Numbered from the stretch's first letter, positions 1 to 9,262 are shown. The stretch is DNA of 64,000 nt from Parafannyhessea umbonata (GCF_900105025.1 NZ_LT629759.1:1-64000), one strand, 5' to 3'. Program-made: numbers and translations. The notes: generated by a model not told the origin, from the sequence alone.

Positions 1-226
1 ACCTCCTGGTAGTCCACGCGCTCCAGGAAGTCGTCTGCCACGAGCTCCTTGAGCTGGCGCGACAGCGTTGACTCCGACACGCCCCGCAACACCTGCGCAG
101 CTCGCCGAAGTGCCGCACGTCCTCAAGAGCAACGTAGAACAGGGATTTCTATCTTCCACTTCCCGCCGACCACGCGCTGAAGAGACAGATGGCTGGGCAC
201 CAGCTGACACTTCGACGTTCACCCAT
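1..226 (-). pseudogene. left-arm partial copy of the HxlR-family regulator
   Basis: Mirror of the first 75 or so codons of the intact HxlR gene at 11852-12241. The start codon is at 224-226 and the copy is cut by the window edge. Relative to the right arm it has a missing g near 93, an extra g near 146 and a missing g near 185, each breaking the frame. It is probably sequencing error inside the artefactual arm rather than true gene decay. Confidence 0.8.
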
Positions 227-248
227 GGCGCGCTCCTTGATATAGGTT

Positions 249-276
249 GAAGTACTCCAAATAATGTAAGTACTTC
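249..276. promoter_or_regulatory. left-arm copy of the HxlR operator dyad
   Basis: gaagtact and agtacttc half-sites separated by 12 bases, the mirror of 11802-11829 between the HxlR and FrnE-like genes. Confidence 0.6.
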
Positions 277-349
277 TCAATTCGAACCGATAAGCAGACA
301 GTATACCCGAAGCAAAATGGCGCAGCCAACCGCAAGCGAGGAGGAAAAC

Positions 350-1032
350 ATGAAGGTCACCTACTGGTCGGATTACGCGTGCCCGTACTGCTACATCGGA
401 GAGACGCGGCTCGGGAAGGCCATCGCCTCCCTCGGGCTCGAGGGCGACGTGGAGGTGGAGATGCGGGCGTTCGAGCTGAACCGGATGCTCCCTACGAGGT
501 GGTCTGCCCCACGCTCGACCGCTTCGCCGCCAAGTACGGCCTTTCCAAGGAGGAGGCTGCGGAGCGCATCGAGGGCATCAGCCGGATGGGCCGCGGCGAG
601 GGCATCGAGTTCAACTACGCCACCACATTGAACACCAACATGCTCGACGCGCACCGCCTGACCAAGCTGGCGCACAGCCTGGGCAACACGCGCTTCGAGG
701 GCTGTGCTACGAGGCGTACTTTGTTAAGAACGAGGTCATGGCTGACCACGGGGTGCGCGCAAGCTGGCTGCCGAGGCGGGGCTTCCGAGGCCGACGTGGA
801 GCGTGTGCTGGCATCGGACGAGTACGAGGACGAGGTTCGCGCCGACGAGCGCGACGCCTACGCGATGGGCGTGCACGCCGTGCCGTTCTTCGTTGTGGAC
901 GGCAAGTACGCGATATCGGGCTGCTATCCGACCGAGGAGATGGCACGCGTGCTCGAGAGGGCGCACGGCGAGTCGCTGGCGGAAGGCGCCGCGCAGGGCA
1001 TGGCATGCGGCCCGGAAGGATGCTCGTTCTGA
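350..1032 (+). pseudogene. left-arm frameshifted copy of the FrnE/DsbA-like gene
   Basis: Mirror of 11041-11727. It begins at the same ATG behind gaggagg. The frame breaks where one C is lost near 489 (ccc to cc) and again near 703, 753 and 785. The right arm encodes the intact 228-residue protein, so this copy should be ignored when predicting the protein. Confidence 0.85.
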
Positions 1033-1658
1033 TGGCGGTCGAGGTCTACCCGCTGCTGGCGAGGGGCGTCTTCGCCACCTTCGGCTACTTCGTGATCGAC
1101 GGCGAGACGGGTCGCGGCGTGCTCGTCGACCCGGGCGCCCAGCCAGGTCTCTTCCTGTCTGCCGCGCGCGAACGCGACTGGAAGATCGACGCGATCCTGC
1201 TCACGCACGGGCACTTCGACCACATGGGCGCCGCCGGCGAGCTTCGCGACGCTTGGAGCGCGCCGGTGAGGGCGCACGAGCTGGCGGACCGGTACCTGCT
1301 CGACCCGCGGCTGAACCTCTCGGCAGATCATGGGACACCGATCACACTGGCCGGAGCGTCGAAGCTCTCGGACGGCGACCGCATCCCCGTCGGCGGCATC
1401 GCAGGCGCGCTCGAGGTGCTGCACGTCCCCGGCCACACCGACGACTCGTGCGCGTTCTGGTGCGAGCAGGAGGCTTCGCGCTCGTCGGAGACGCCGTCTA
1501 CGAGGGCGGCCCGGCCTGACCGCGTTCCCGACAGGGGATGGACCCAGGCTGCGCGAGAGCATACGCAAAAGCATTCTCGCGTTGCTTCCTGACACCATGC
1601 TGCTGTCGGGCACTCGCGGCCGATGACTGTGGCGATGCTCGCCGCTTCGATGCGCTGA
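1032..1658 (+). pseudogene. left-arm frameshifted copy of the metallo-beta-lactamase-fold hydrolase
   Basis: Mirror of 10412-11041, overlapping the FrnE copy by TGATG. One G is missing from short G runs near 1469, 1513 and 1609, so the C-terminal third is out of frame. The first 145 or so residues, with the HGHFDH metal motif, still read through. Confidence 0.85.
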
Positions 1659-1669
1659 AGATGGCAGGA

Positions 1670-1696
1670 GGCCGCCTATCAACGCGATAGACGGCC
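1670..1696. terminator. left-arm copy of the convergent terminator hairpin
   Basis: 11-bp stem ggccgcctatc/gatagacggcc with a 5-nt loop, the mirror of 10374-10400. Confidence 0.6.
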
Positions 1697-1735
1697 TTCT
1701 TCCTTGCAATGTGGATTCTGGCTAGCCGAGCGGTT

Positions 1736-2033
1736 CTAGCTCGTGGTAGAGCGAGCCTCCTTCGCCCACGAGGACATCCCACCGCCACTGGGGGCTTCTA
1801 CGCCGGAGGCACAGAGCATGTCCAGGAGCTTGGCGCGAGCAACGGGGGGAATGTTGCTCGAAGTCGTTGCACATGGTGTCGAGCACCGCCTTGCTCGTTG
1901 CCATCATGTCGTTGCAGATCCCCTTCTTCTCGTCCAGGCAGTAGCTCTCCGGCGAGTACAGGCAGAGGTCCGCTCGGAAGTAGGCCATGTCCTCGGCCTG
2001 GGTGAGTTCGGTCATCTTGGCTTCGTTCATCAT
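1736..2033 (-). pseudogene. left-arm frameshifted copy of the small hypothetical protein
   Basis: Mirror of 10036-10334. An extra base in the run near 1845 (six instead of five) shifts the frame after residue 63, and bases are also lost in the run near 1795. The right-arm copy is the better reference. Confidence 0.7.
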
Positions 2034-2443
2034 CTTTCTGATCTTCTCTCGATGCCCGGCACCGTAAATGGTGGCGCTGGGGTGGTACGAATTCCGGTAC
2101 GAATCACCCCGAAAGGAGCGCTTTCATTTGAAGCGAAGTGGTGCGCCAATTTCTCGGACACACCACTTCTGACCTGCGGTTTTATTGTGTTTCGGGGTGG
2201 AGTGTGAAATACCGTTTCGTCCCGAATTCTATTCGCACTCAGTATTTGCTTCGGTTGCAAACACTCAATCTACCAGCGCGTCTGTCAGACCAATCTGGTG
2301 AGCTGCCACTCATTTGCCACTAATAATCCTCCGCCAATCCCTGCCACGCAGGGCGGAAACCTGCGGCGTCACTCAGTGGTGACTGCGGACGGGCGGCCCC
2401 ATCGCTCGGGACCGCCCGTCCGGCACGCTAACTGGCGACGCAA
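2034..2443. other. left-arm non-coding stretch
   Basis: Mirror of 9625-10035. No convincing coding frame. It contains the mirrored gacgggcgg hairpin (near 2387-2420) and the paired ggtacgaat direct repeats (near 2084-2105) described for the right arm. Confidence 0.6.
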
Positions 2444-2807
2444 TCATAAGAGCCTGGACACGGCCGCGACAGTCTCGCGCTTTGCGCCCATGTTGACGTA
2501 GGTGTACACGTCCATCGTGATCTGCGAGCTGTAGTGGCCCTGACCTTGGGATACACGCCCCTTTCGGCGAGGAGCGTCAGGTAGGTGTGTCTGAGCTCGT
2601 GGAGGGAGAAGTCGTCAAGGCCGTAGTTGCCACGCTCGAGCGACCACCATCGCGACAGCGAGCTCGGCTTTATGCGCTCGCTGTACTTGGTCATAATCAC
2701 GGGCGTCTGGTCGGTCTGCTCGAGATGCCACTCGGGGCCGGTCTTTCCCTTCTTTCGCCGCGACTCGTCGATGCGCTCGAAGTACTTGGCCTGGGGCTTG
2801 GCATTGA
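2444..2807 (-). pseudogene. left-arm copy of the tyrosine recombinase remnant
   Basis: Mirror of 9263-9624, including the HELRHT box and the same frame break. It abuts the hydrolase stop through the gggcgcgccc palindrome at 2812-2821. Confidence 0.75.
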
Positions 2808-2820
2808 ATCAGGGCGCGCC

Positions 2821-3792
2821 CTATTTCAGATATTCCCCAAAGAACGCTTTCAGCTTTTCAAACGGAATGATATCCACCTGATCGTAGAGGTCGGTGTGGC
2901 TGGCACCGGGGATGATGAGCAGTTCCTTGTTGTCCCCGGTCAGCTTGCCGTACGCGGTCTCGCTGAAATAGCGGGAGTGCGCCTTCTCGCCGTGCACCAG
3001 CAACACGGCGGAGCGGATCTCGCTGCTGTATTGCAAAAGCGGCATATTCAAAAAGGACAGCGAAGACGTCACATTCCAGCCACCGTTGGAGTTCAGGCTG
3101 CGGGGATGGTAACCTCGCGGAGTCTTGTAGTAGGCGTAATAGTCCTTCACGAACTGCGGCGCGTCCTCCGGCAGCGGATCGACCACGCCGCCCGCCAGCG
3201 CATAACTGCCGTTTCTATAGTCCTCGGTGCGCTGCGCGCTCAGCGCCTTACGCTTCTCGAAGCGCGCCTGTTCGGAGTCCTCGGCGTCGAAGTAGCCGTT
3301 GGCGGTCACGCGGGTCATGTCGTACATCGTCATAGCAGCAGTAGCCTTGATGCGGGTGTCGATGGCTGCGGCGTTGATTGCCATGCCGCCCCAACCGCAG
3401 ATGCCGATGATGCCGATGCGCTCCGGATCGACGTTTTCCTGTACCGAAAGGAAGTCCACCGCCGCGCAGAAGTCCTCGGTGTTGATGTCCGGCGATGCCA
3501 CATAGCGGGGCGTGCCGCCGCTCTCCCCGGTATAGGACGGGTCGAAGGCAAGCGTGTAAAAGCCCAGTTCCGCCATCTTCTGCGCATAAAGGCCGGACGA
3601 TTGCTCCTTCACCGCGCCAAACGGACCGCTGACGGCGATTGCGGGCAGCTTGCCTTCCGCGTTCTTCGGCACGTACACATCAGCCGCCAGCGTGATGCCG
3701 TATCGGTTATGGAAGGTCACCTTGCGGTGCCCCACCATATCGCTTTTAGGGAACACCTTGTCCCATTCCTGCGTCAGTTTCAACTGCTCCAT
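2821..3792 (-). CDS. alpha/beta hydrolase, dienelactone-hydrolase-like (left-arm copy)
   Basis: Encodes the same 323 residues as 8275-9246, with no frame difference between the arms. The right-arm entry carries the description. This is probably the same locus read twice. Confidence 0.85.
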   Translation of the reverse strand: MEQLKLTQEWDKVFPKSDMVGHRKVTFHNRYGITLAADVYVPKNAEGKLPAIAVSGPFGAVKEQSSGLYAQKMAELGFYTLAFDPSYTGESGGTPRYVASPDINTEDFCAAVDFLSVQENVDPERIGIIGICGWGGMAINAAAIDTRIKATAAMTMYDMTRVTANGYFDAEDSEQARFEKRKALSAQRTEDYRNGSYALAGGVVDPLPEDAPQFVKDYYAYYKTPRGYHPRSLNSNGGWNVTSSLSFLNMPLLQYSSEIRSAVLLVHGEKAHSRYFSETAYGKLTGDNKELLIIPGASHTDLYDQVDIIPFEKLKAFFGEYLK

Positions 3793-3794
3793 GC

Positions 3795-4559
3795 CTAAGC
3801 CTCCTTGACAGTCGCTTTAAGGTATTGCTCGTCGTCCACGGGCTCCAACCACTCGTTGGAGGTCTCCTCGCCTGGAACTTCCACCGCAAGATGGGAGAAC
3901 CAACTGTCAGGCGCCGCACCGTGCCAGTGCTTTACGCCCGCGGGAATATTCACTACATCGCCAGGGCACAGCTCTTGTGCCGGTTTGCCCCATTCCTGGT
4001 AAATCCCTCGACCAGCCACGCAGACGAGAATCTGTCCCCCACCGCTTTTGGCGTGATGCGTGTGCCAGTTGTTGCGGCAGCCGGGTTCAAACGTAACGTT
4101 GTAAATGCCGACCTGCTCGGTGGAAAGGGGCGCGAGGTAGCTTTGCCCGACAAAGTACTTCGCGAATGCATCGTTGGGAGCACCGATAGGAAAGACCATC
4201 TCGTTTTGATGCTCAGCTCTTGCATCAGCGGCATCGTCATTTGCCCAGACCTCCTTCGCCATACGAAAGGCCGCCCACGCCTTGGGCCACCCCGCGTAAA
4301 ACGCCGCATGTGTCAGGATTTCCGCTATCTCCGTCCTAGTCACACCGTTGCTCTTTGCCGACATCAGATGATATTGGAACGAAGAGTCCGTCAGCCCCTG
4401 CGCCATCAAGGCAACCACCGTCACCACGCTGCGGTCTCGAAGGGAAAGCCGGTCTTCTCGGCTCCATACCTCGCCGAACAGCACGTCATCGTTGAGCTGT
4501 GCGAATTTGGGGGCGAAGTCCCCCAGGGCATCTCTGCCCGCCGTTTGCTTAATCGTCAT
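3795..4559 (-). CDS. carboxymuconolactone decarboxylase domain fused to a cupin (intact left-arm copy)
   Basis: This arm preserves the full frame of 254 residues, starting at MTIKQTAG behind ggaggaatcaaac. Residues 1 to about 115 form a carboxymuconolactone decarboxylase/AhpD-like helical domain (GRDALGDFAP, then WSREDRLSLRDRS, then AAFYAGWPKAWAA). That domain lacks the CxxC pair of true AhpD peroxidases. Residues 150-240 form a cupin with the metal-binding pattern WHTHH, the Q of GGGQ, and PAGVKHWHG. Fusions of this kind occur next to flavodoxins and MerR regulators in anaerobes and are thought to handle small carbonyl or quinone compounds; the substrate here is unknown. It lies 2 bases upstream of the hydrolase and 60 bases after the flavodoxin, forming an operon. 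The right-arm copy (7511-8272) has lost bases in four runs. Confidence 0.85.
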   Translation of the reverse strand: MTIKQTAGRDALGDFAPKFAQLNDDVLFGEVWSREDRLSLRDRSVVTVVALMAQGLTDSSFQYHLMSAKSNGVTRTEIAEILTHAAFYAGWPKAWAAFRMAKEVWANDDAADARAEHQNEMVFPIGAPNDAFAKYFVGQSYLAPLSTEQVGIYNVTFEPGCRNNWHTHHAKSGGGQILVCVAGRGIYQEWGKPAQELCPGDVVNIPAGVKHWHGAAPDSWFSHLAVEVPGEETSNEWLEPVDDEQYLKATVKEA

Positions 4560-4619
4560 GTTTGATTCCTCCCGTCGATGGTTTGAGTGCAAAACTGCTT
4601 CCGCGCAGCCAAGCCTCGC

Positions 4620-5159
4620 CTAGACTCCCATGCCCATTCGTCGCGCCTGCTCCAGGGCGGGATGCCCGGCGATATCGCCCACGCCGTTTACGCCACCAGC
4701 GAAGACCGTTCCGGCAAGCGTGCAGCGGGGGAAGCAGTCGACCCATCCCTGCACGGCCTTTTCCGCTCCGTCAAAGGTCGAGCGCCCACTCTCCGCCGCC
4801 GTCGCCAAAAGATACGCCTCGGTGAATGAGTAATCGGAGTCGAAAAGCGGGTTGGCGCGGTCCAGCATGGTCTTGAGCTGGCCACAGACGCTGTAGTAGT
4901 AGACGGGCGTTGCGAACACCAACACATCCGCATCGTGCATCTTGGCGACAATTCCCACGGCATCGTCTTGGATGACGCAGTGCCCCATCTTCAGGCAGGC
5001 AAGGCAGCCCTTGCAGAAGCCGAGCTGCTTTTCGCGCAGGCGCACGGTCTCCACGCTGTGACCCGCTTCCCGTGCGCCTTTGGCGAAGGCGTCCGCCAAC
5101 GTCTCGGAATTGCCATTCTTTCGAGGACTTGAAGAGACTATCAAAACCGCTTTGCCCAT
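4620..5159 (-). CDS. flavodoxin / NADPH-dependent FMN reductase family (intact left-arm copy)
   Basis: 179 residues starting MGKAVLIVSSSPRKNGNSE. The phosphate-binding SSSPRKNGNSETL loop at residues 9-21 is the FMN phosphate site of the NADPH-dependent FMN reductase/iron-sulfur flavoprotein family. CKGCLACLKMGHC (residues 49-61) is the family cysteine cluster, and ATPVYYYSVCGQLK contacts the flavin. It is first in an operon with the decarboxylase-cupin and hydrolase genes, divergent from a MerR gene across a shared operator. The likely role is flavin-dependent reduction of quinones or other electrophiles; the substrate is not evident. The right-arm copy is frameshifted near 7341 and 7413, so this is the reference copy. 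Confidence 0.85.
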   Translation of the reverse strand: MGKAVLIVSSSPRKNGNSETLADAFAKGAREAGHSVETVRLREKQLGFCKGCLACLKMGHCVIQDDAVGIVAKMHDADVLVFATPVYYYSVCGQLKTMLDRANPLFDSDYSFTEAYLLATAAESGRSTFDGAEKAVQGWVDCFPRCTLAGTVFAGGVNGVGDIAGHPALEQARRMGMGV

Positions 5160-5210
5160 TACGGAGTACTCCTTGCGTTCCCGATTTATATTGGCGAGAA
5201 TGAAGGTAAT

Positions 5211-5230
5211 ACCTAAACCTGACTTTAGGT
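5211..5230. promoter_or_regulatory. MerR operator (left-arm copy)
   Basis: acctaaa / tttaggt inverted repeat with a 6-base spacer, between the MerR gene and the flavodoxin operon. Mirror of 6842-6861. Confidence 0.7.
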
Positions 5231-5264
5231 CAAGGAGTCAATTCGAGATTCATTCGGAGGGACC

Positions 5265-5705
5265 ATGTACACAATCGGACAGGTGGCGGAGATGTTCGGT
5301 CTGCCCGTTTCCACGCTGCGGTATTACGACAAACAGGGGCTGTTCCCGGGATTGGAACGGACGTCCGGTATTCGCCGATTCGGCGATACGGAACTCGAAG
5401 CACTCCGGGTCATCGAATGCCTGAAGAAGGCGGGGATGGAGATCAAGGACATCCGACTGTTCATGGAATGGTGTGCGGAGGGCCCGTCCACTTATCCCAA
5501 GCGCAAGGCAATGTTCGAGGAGCGGAAGGCCCACGTGGAGTCGGAGATCGCGAAGATGAACCGCGTGCTGGACATGCTGAAGTTCAAATGCTGGTACTAC
5601 GAGCAGGCGATTCAAGATGGCAACGAGGATAGGCTGGAGGCACTGATTCCCGACGATTTGCCAGAGGAAATCAAGGGCACCTACGAAAACGCACACGCTC
5701 GATAA
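5265..5705 (+). CDS. MerR-family transcriptional regulator (left-arm copy)
   Basis: Identical 146-residue protein to 6367-6807 (described there). Both arms read through without frame differences. Confidence 0.85.
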   Translation: MYTIGQVAEMFGLPVSTLRYYDKQGLFPGLERTSGIRRFGDTELEALRVIECLKKAGMEIKDIRLFMEWCAEGPSTYPKRKAMFEERKAHVESEIAKMNRVLDMLKFKCWYYEQAIQDGNEDRLEALIPDDLPEEIKGTYENAHAR

Positions 5706-6000
5706 AGCCGTTCGCTACCCATGGGACTCCGGCAAGGAGCTCTTTCTGGGCAGAACGAAAAAAGCCTCCGAACCAGAGGGTCCGGAGGCTGTTATTCCCG
5801 TTATTTCGCTGGTGGCTTTGCTCGATAGCAATGCCCAAACAGCGCCAGGCGGTACTCGGCAGCACCAAAACGAGAGTTCAGGAGCCAGTTCCCGCTACTC
5901 CCACTCGCTAAATCGAAAATCACATCGCATTTATCTGATAGCGTAGATTATCCACGAAACGGACATGGCGACACTTGGTGTACGCCACGGCACCAAACTG

Positions 6001-6072
6001 GACACACTGCTCTCTTCATGAAACTCAAGCCCTGAGTTCATTTGAGTTTCATGGGAGAGAGCAGTGCTGTCC
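6001..6072. repeat. centre of the palindrome (stem-loop)
   Basis: The arms meet in a stem (cactgctctc...gaaactcaa against ttgagtttcat...gagagcagtg) around a 13-nt loop at 6029-6041. A smaller hairpin, aactca/tgagtt, lies inside it. A snap-back structure like this is a natural primer for fold-back synthesis. The inner ends already carry small indels relative to each other (gg/ggg and caca/cagca around 5998-6005). Confidence 0.85.
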
Positions 6073-6292
6073 CAGTTTGGTGCCGTGGCGTACACCAAGT
6101 GTCGCCATGTCCGTTTCGTGGATAATCTACGCTATCAGATAAATGCGATGTGATTTTCGATTTAGCGAGTGGGAGTAGCGGGAACTGGCTCCTGAACTCT
6201 CGTTTTGGTGCTGCCGAGTACCGCCTGGCGCTGTTTGGGCATTGCTATCGAGCAAAGCCACCAGCGAAATAACGGGAATAACAGCCTCCGGA

Positions 6293-6316
6293 CCCTCTGG
6301 TTCGGAGGCTTTTTTC
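6293..6316 (+). terminator. rho-independent terminator convergent on merR
   Basis: Stem agcctccg/cggaggct followed by six T. The T tract lies on the plus side, so it would stop transcripts entering from the palindrome centre just before the 3' end of the MerR gene. Mirror copy at 5757-5790. Confidence 0.7.
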
Positions 6317-6366
6317 GTTCTGCCAGAAAGAGCTCCTTGCCGGAGTCCCATGGGTAGCGAACGGCT

Positions 6367-6807
6367 TTATCGAGCGTGTGCGTTTTCGTAGGTGCCCTTG
6401 ATTTCCTCTGGCAAATCGTCGGGAATCAGTGCCTCCAGCCTATCCTCGTTGCCATCTTGAATCGCCTGCTCGTAGTACCAGCATTTGAACTTCAGCATGT
6501 CCAGCACGCGGTTCATCTTCGCGATCTCCGACTCCACGTGGGCCTTCCGCTCCTCGAACATTGCCTTGCGCTTGGGATAAGTGGACGGGCCCTCCGCACA
6601 CCATTCCATGAACAGTCGGATGTCCTTGATCTCCATCCCCGCCTTCTTCAGGCATTCGATGACCCGGAGTGCTTCGAGTTCCGTATCGCCGAATCGGCGA
6701 ATACCGGACGTCCGTTCCAATCCCGGGAACAGCCCCTGTTTGTCGTAATACCGCAGCGTGGAAACGGGCAGACCGAACATCTCCGCCACCTGTCCGATTG
6801 TGTACAT
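6367..6807 (-). CDS. MerR-family transcriptional regulator
   Basis: 146 residues. The N-terminal MerR winged helix (MYTIGQVAEMFGLPVSTLRYYDKQGLFP, stated here in two parts: recognition helix residues 4-20, wing after RYYDKQGL) is followed by a coiled coil from about residue 75 (PKRKAMFEERKAHVESEI) and a short effector region with one cysteine in KCWYYEQAI. Length and lack of a large ligand domain match the AdhR/YyaN-type branch, which senses aldehydes or other electrophiles. It is transcribed divergently from the flavodoxin operon across a 105-bp gap holding a MerR-type dyad, so it very likely activates that operon. Inducer identity is inference. Confidence 0.9.
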   Translation of the reverse strand: MYTIGQVAEMFGLPVSTLRYYDKQGLFPGLERTSGIRRFGDTELEALRVIECLKKAGMEIKDIRLFMEWCAEGPSTYPKRKAMFEERKAHVESEIAKMNRVLDMLKFKCWYYEQAIQDGNEDRLEALIPDDLPEEIKGTYENAHAR

Positions 6808-6841
6808 GGTCCCTCCGAATGAATCTCGAATTGACTCCTTG

Positions 6842-6861
6842 ACCTAAAGTCAGGTTTAGGT
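6842..6861. promoter_or_regulatory. MerR operator/promoter for the flavodoxin operon
   Basis: Perfect 7-bp dyad acctaaa-n6-tttaggt, immediately after ttgacc (6839-6844) and before a tattac -10-like element. This is the usual placement of a MerR site within the spacer of its target promoter. It serves the operon starting at 6913 and may autoregulate merR. Confidence 0.75.
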
Positions 6862-6912
6862 ATTACCTTCATTCTCGCCAATATAAATCGGGAACGCAAG
6901 GAGTACTCCGTA

Positions 6913-7449
6913 ATGGGCAAAGCGGTTTTGATAGTCTCTTCAAGTCCTCGAAAGAATGGCAATTCCGAGACGTTGGCGGACGCCTTCGCCAAAGGCGCAC
7001 GGGAAGCGGGTCACAGCGTGGAGACCGTGCGCCTGCGCGAAAAGCAGCTCGGCTTCTGCAAGGGCTGCCTTGCCTGCCTGAAGATGGGGCACTGCGTCAT
7101 CCAAGACGATGCCGTGGGAATTGTCGCCAAGATGCACGATGCGGATGTGTTGGTGTTCGCAACGCCCGTCTACTACTACAGCGTCTGTGGCCAGCTCAAG
7201 ACCATGCTGGACCGCGCCAACCCGCTTTTCGACTCCGATTACTCATTCACCGAGGCGTATCTTTTGGCGACGGCGGCGGAGAGTGGGCGCTCGACCTTTG
7301 ACGGAGCGGAAAAGGCCGTGCAGGGATGGGTCGACTGCTTCCCCGCTGCACGCTTGCCGGAACGGTCTTCGCTGGTGGCGTAAACGGCGTGGGCGATATC
7401 GCCGGGCATCCCGCCTGGAGCAGGCGCGACGAATGGGCATGGGAGTCTA
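6913..7449 (+). CDS. flavodoxin / FMN reductase family (right-arm copy, frameshifted by apparent sequencing error)
   Basis: Same gene as 4620-5159. One C is missing from the run at 7341-7344 and another at about 7413, which truncates the conceptual protein after WVDCFP. The left arm shows the true 179-residue frame. The ATG lies behind aaggagtactccgta. Confidence 0.8.
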
Positions 7450-7510
7450 GGCGAGGCTTGGCTGCGCGGAAGCAGTTTTGCACTCAAACCATCGACGGGA
7501 GGAATCAAAC

Positions 7511-8272
7511 ATGACGATTAAGCAAACGGCGGGCAGAGATGCCCTGGGGACTTCGCCCCAAATTCGCACAGCTCAACGATGACGTGCTGTTCGGCGAGGT
7601 ATGGAGCCGAGAAGACCGGCTTTCCCTTCGAGACCGCAGCGTGGTGACGGTGGTTGCCTTGATGGCGCAGGGGCTGACGGACTCTTCGTTCCAATATCAT
7701 CTGATGTCGGCAAAGAGCAACGGTGTGACTAGGACGGAGATAGCGGAAATCCTGACACATGCGGCGTTTTACGCGGGGTGGCCCAAGGCGTGGGCGGCCT
7801 TTCGTATGGCGAAGGAGGTCTGGGCAAATGACGATGCCGCTGATGCAAGAGCTGAGCATCAAAACGAGATGGTCTTTCCTATCGGTGCTCCCAACGATGC
7901 ATTCGCGAAGTACTTTGTCGGGCAAAGCTACCTCGCGCCCCTTTCCACCGAGCAGGTCGGCATTTACAACGTTACGTTTGAACCCGGCTGCCGCAACAAC
8001 TGGCACACGCATCACGCCAAAAGCGGTGGGGACAGATTCTCGTCTGCGTGGCTGGTCGAGGGATTTACCAGGAATGGGGCAAACCGGCACAAGAGCTGTG
8101 CCCTGGCGATGTAGTGAATATTCCCGCGGGCGTAAAGCACTGGCACGGTGCGGCGCCTGACAGTTGGTTCTCCCATCTTGCGGTGGAAGTTCCAGGCGAG
8201 GAGACCTCCAACGAGTGGTTGGAGCCCGTGGACGACGAGCAATACCTTAAAGCGACTGTCAAGGAGGCTTAG
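7511..8272 (+). CDS. carboxymuconolactone decarboxylase-cupin fusion (right-arm copy, frameshifted by apparent sequencing error)
   Basis: Same gene as 3795-4559. One G (about 7545) and one C (about 7556) are missing close together, disturbing three residues. Another G is missing near 8028, which breaks the cupin half. The left arm is intact. Confidence 0.8.
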
Positions 8273-8274
8273 GC

Positions 8275-9246
8275 ATGGAGCAGTTGAAACTGACGCAGGA
8301 ATGGGACAAGGTGTTCCCTAAAAGCGATATGGTGGGGCACCGCAAGGTGACCTTCCATAACCGATACGGCATCACGCTGGCGGCTGATGTGTACGTGCCG
8401 AAGAACGCGGAAGGCAAGCTGCCCGCAATCGCCGTCAGCGGTCCGTTTGGCGCGGTGAAGGAGCAATCGTCCGGCCTTTATGCGCAGAAGATGGCGGAAC
8501 TGGGCTTTTACACGCTTGCCTTCGACCCGTCCTATACCGGGGAGAGCGGCGGCACGCCCCGCTATGTGGCATCGCCGGACATCAACACCGAGGACTTCTG
8601 CGCGGCGGTGGACTTCCTTTCGGTACAGGAAAACGTCGATCCGGAGCGCATCGGCATCATCGGCATCTGCGGTTGGGGCGGCATGGCAATCAACGCCGCA
8701 GCCATCGACACCCGCATCAAGGCTACTGCTGCTATGACGATGTACGACATGACCCGCGTGACCGCCAACGGCTACTTCGACGCCGAGGACTCCGAACAGG
8801 CGCGCTTCGAGAAGCGTAAGGCGCTGAGCGCGCAGCGCACCGAGGACTATAGAAACGGCAGTTATGCGCTGGCGGGCGGCGTGGTCGATCCGCTGCCGGA
8901 GGACGCGCCGCAGTTCGTGAAGGACTATTACGCCTACTACAAGACTCCGCGAGGTTACCATCCCCGCAGCCTGAACTCCAACGGTGGCTGGAATGTGACG
9001 TCTTCGCTGTCCTTTTTGAATATGCCGCTTTTGCAATACAGCAGCGAGATCCGCTCCGCCGTGTTGCTGGTGCACGGCGAGAAGGCGCACTCCCGCTATT
9101 TCAGCGAGACCGCGTACGGCAAGCTGACCGGGGACAACAAGGAACTGCTCATCATCCCCGGTGCCAGCCACACCGACCTCTACGATCAGGTGGATATCAT
9201 TCCGTTTGAAAAGCTGAAAGCGTTCTTTGGGGAATATCTGAAATAG
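8275..9246 (+). CDS. alpha/beta hydrolase, dienelactone-hydrolase-like
   Basis: 323 residues of an alpha/beta hydrolase fold. The oxyanion-side motif AVSGPFGAVKEQ is near residue 58. The nucleophile elbow is GICGWGG (near residue 126), with Cys where serine hydrolases have Ser, as in dienelactone hydrolases. The putative catalytic His is in PGASHTDLYD near residue 302. It starts 2 bases after the decarboxylase-cupin stop (shared RBS aaggaggct), so it is the last gene of the MerR-controlled operon. It is cytoplasmic, with no signal peptide. The substrate is unknown; hydrolysis of a lactone or ester produced by its partners is plausible. Both arms agree in frame. Confidence 0.85.
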   Translation: MEQLKLTQEWDKVFPKSDMVGHRKVTFHNRYGITLAADVYVPKNAEGKLPAIAVSGPFGAVKEQSSGLYAQKMAELGFYTLAFDPSYTGESGGTPRYVASPDINTEDFCAAVDFLSVQENVDPERIGIIGICGWGGMAINAAAIDTRIKATAAMTMYDMTRVTANGYFDAEDSEQARFEKRKALSAQRTEDYRNGSYALAGGVVDPLPEDAPQFVKDYYAYYKTPRGYHPRSLNSNGGWNVTSSLSFLNMPLLQYSSEIRSAVLLVHGEKAHSRYFSETAYGKLTGDNKELLIIPGASHTDLYDQVDIIPFEKLKAFFGEYLK

Positions 9247-9262
9247 GGCGCGCCCTGATTCA
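9247..9262. other. junction between operon and integrase remnant, palindromic gggcgcgccc
   Basis: Directly after the hydrolase stop comes a 10-bp GC palindrome. The sequence then continues as the interior of an integrase gene lacking its N-terminal half. This is the likely breakpoint of an insertion or deletion that brought the operon next to a phage-type integrase. Confidence 0.5.

Larger units (their letters stand above)
5706..6366. other. non-coding span across the palindrome centre, both arms
   Basis: It holds two mirrored copies of a bidirectional terminator (5763-5790 and 6293-6316) and the fold-back centre. On the plus strand 6067-6153 is open in one frame and ends in a TGA (tail reading VAYTKCRHVRFVD..INAM). 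That could be the last 28 or so codons of a gene cut off by the fold-back. I cannot identify it. Confidence 0.5.

Noticed and set aside
2587-3798. 403-codon open frame antisense to the hydrolase
   Set aside because: Composition typical of the reverse frame of a GC-rich gene; the opposite strand has a recognisable alpha/beta hydrolase in both arms.
9247-9256. Vector or cloning-site contamination at ggcgcgcc
   Set aside because: The 8-bp site is expected by chance in GC-rich DNA, and flanking sequences are native genes with no vector sequence.
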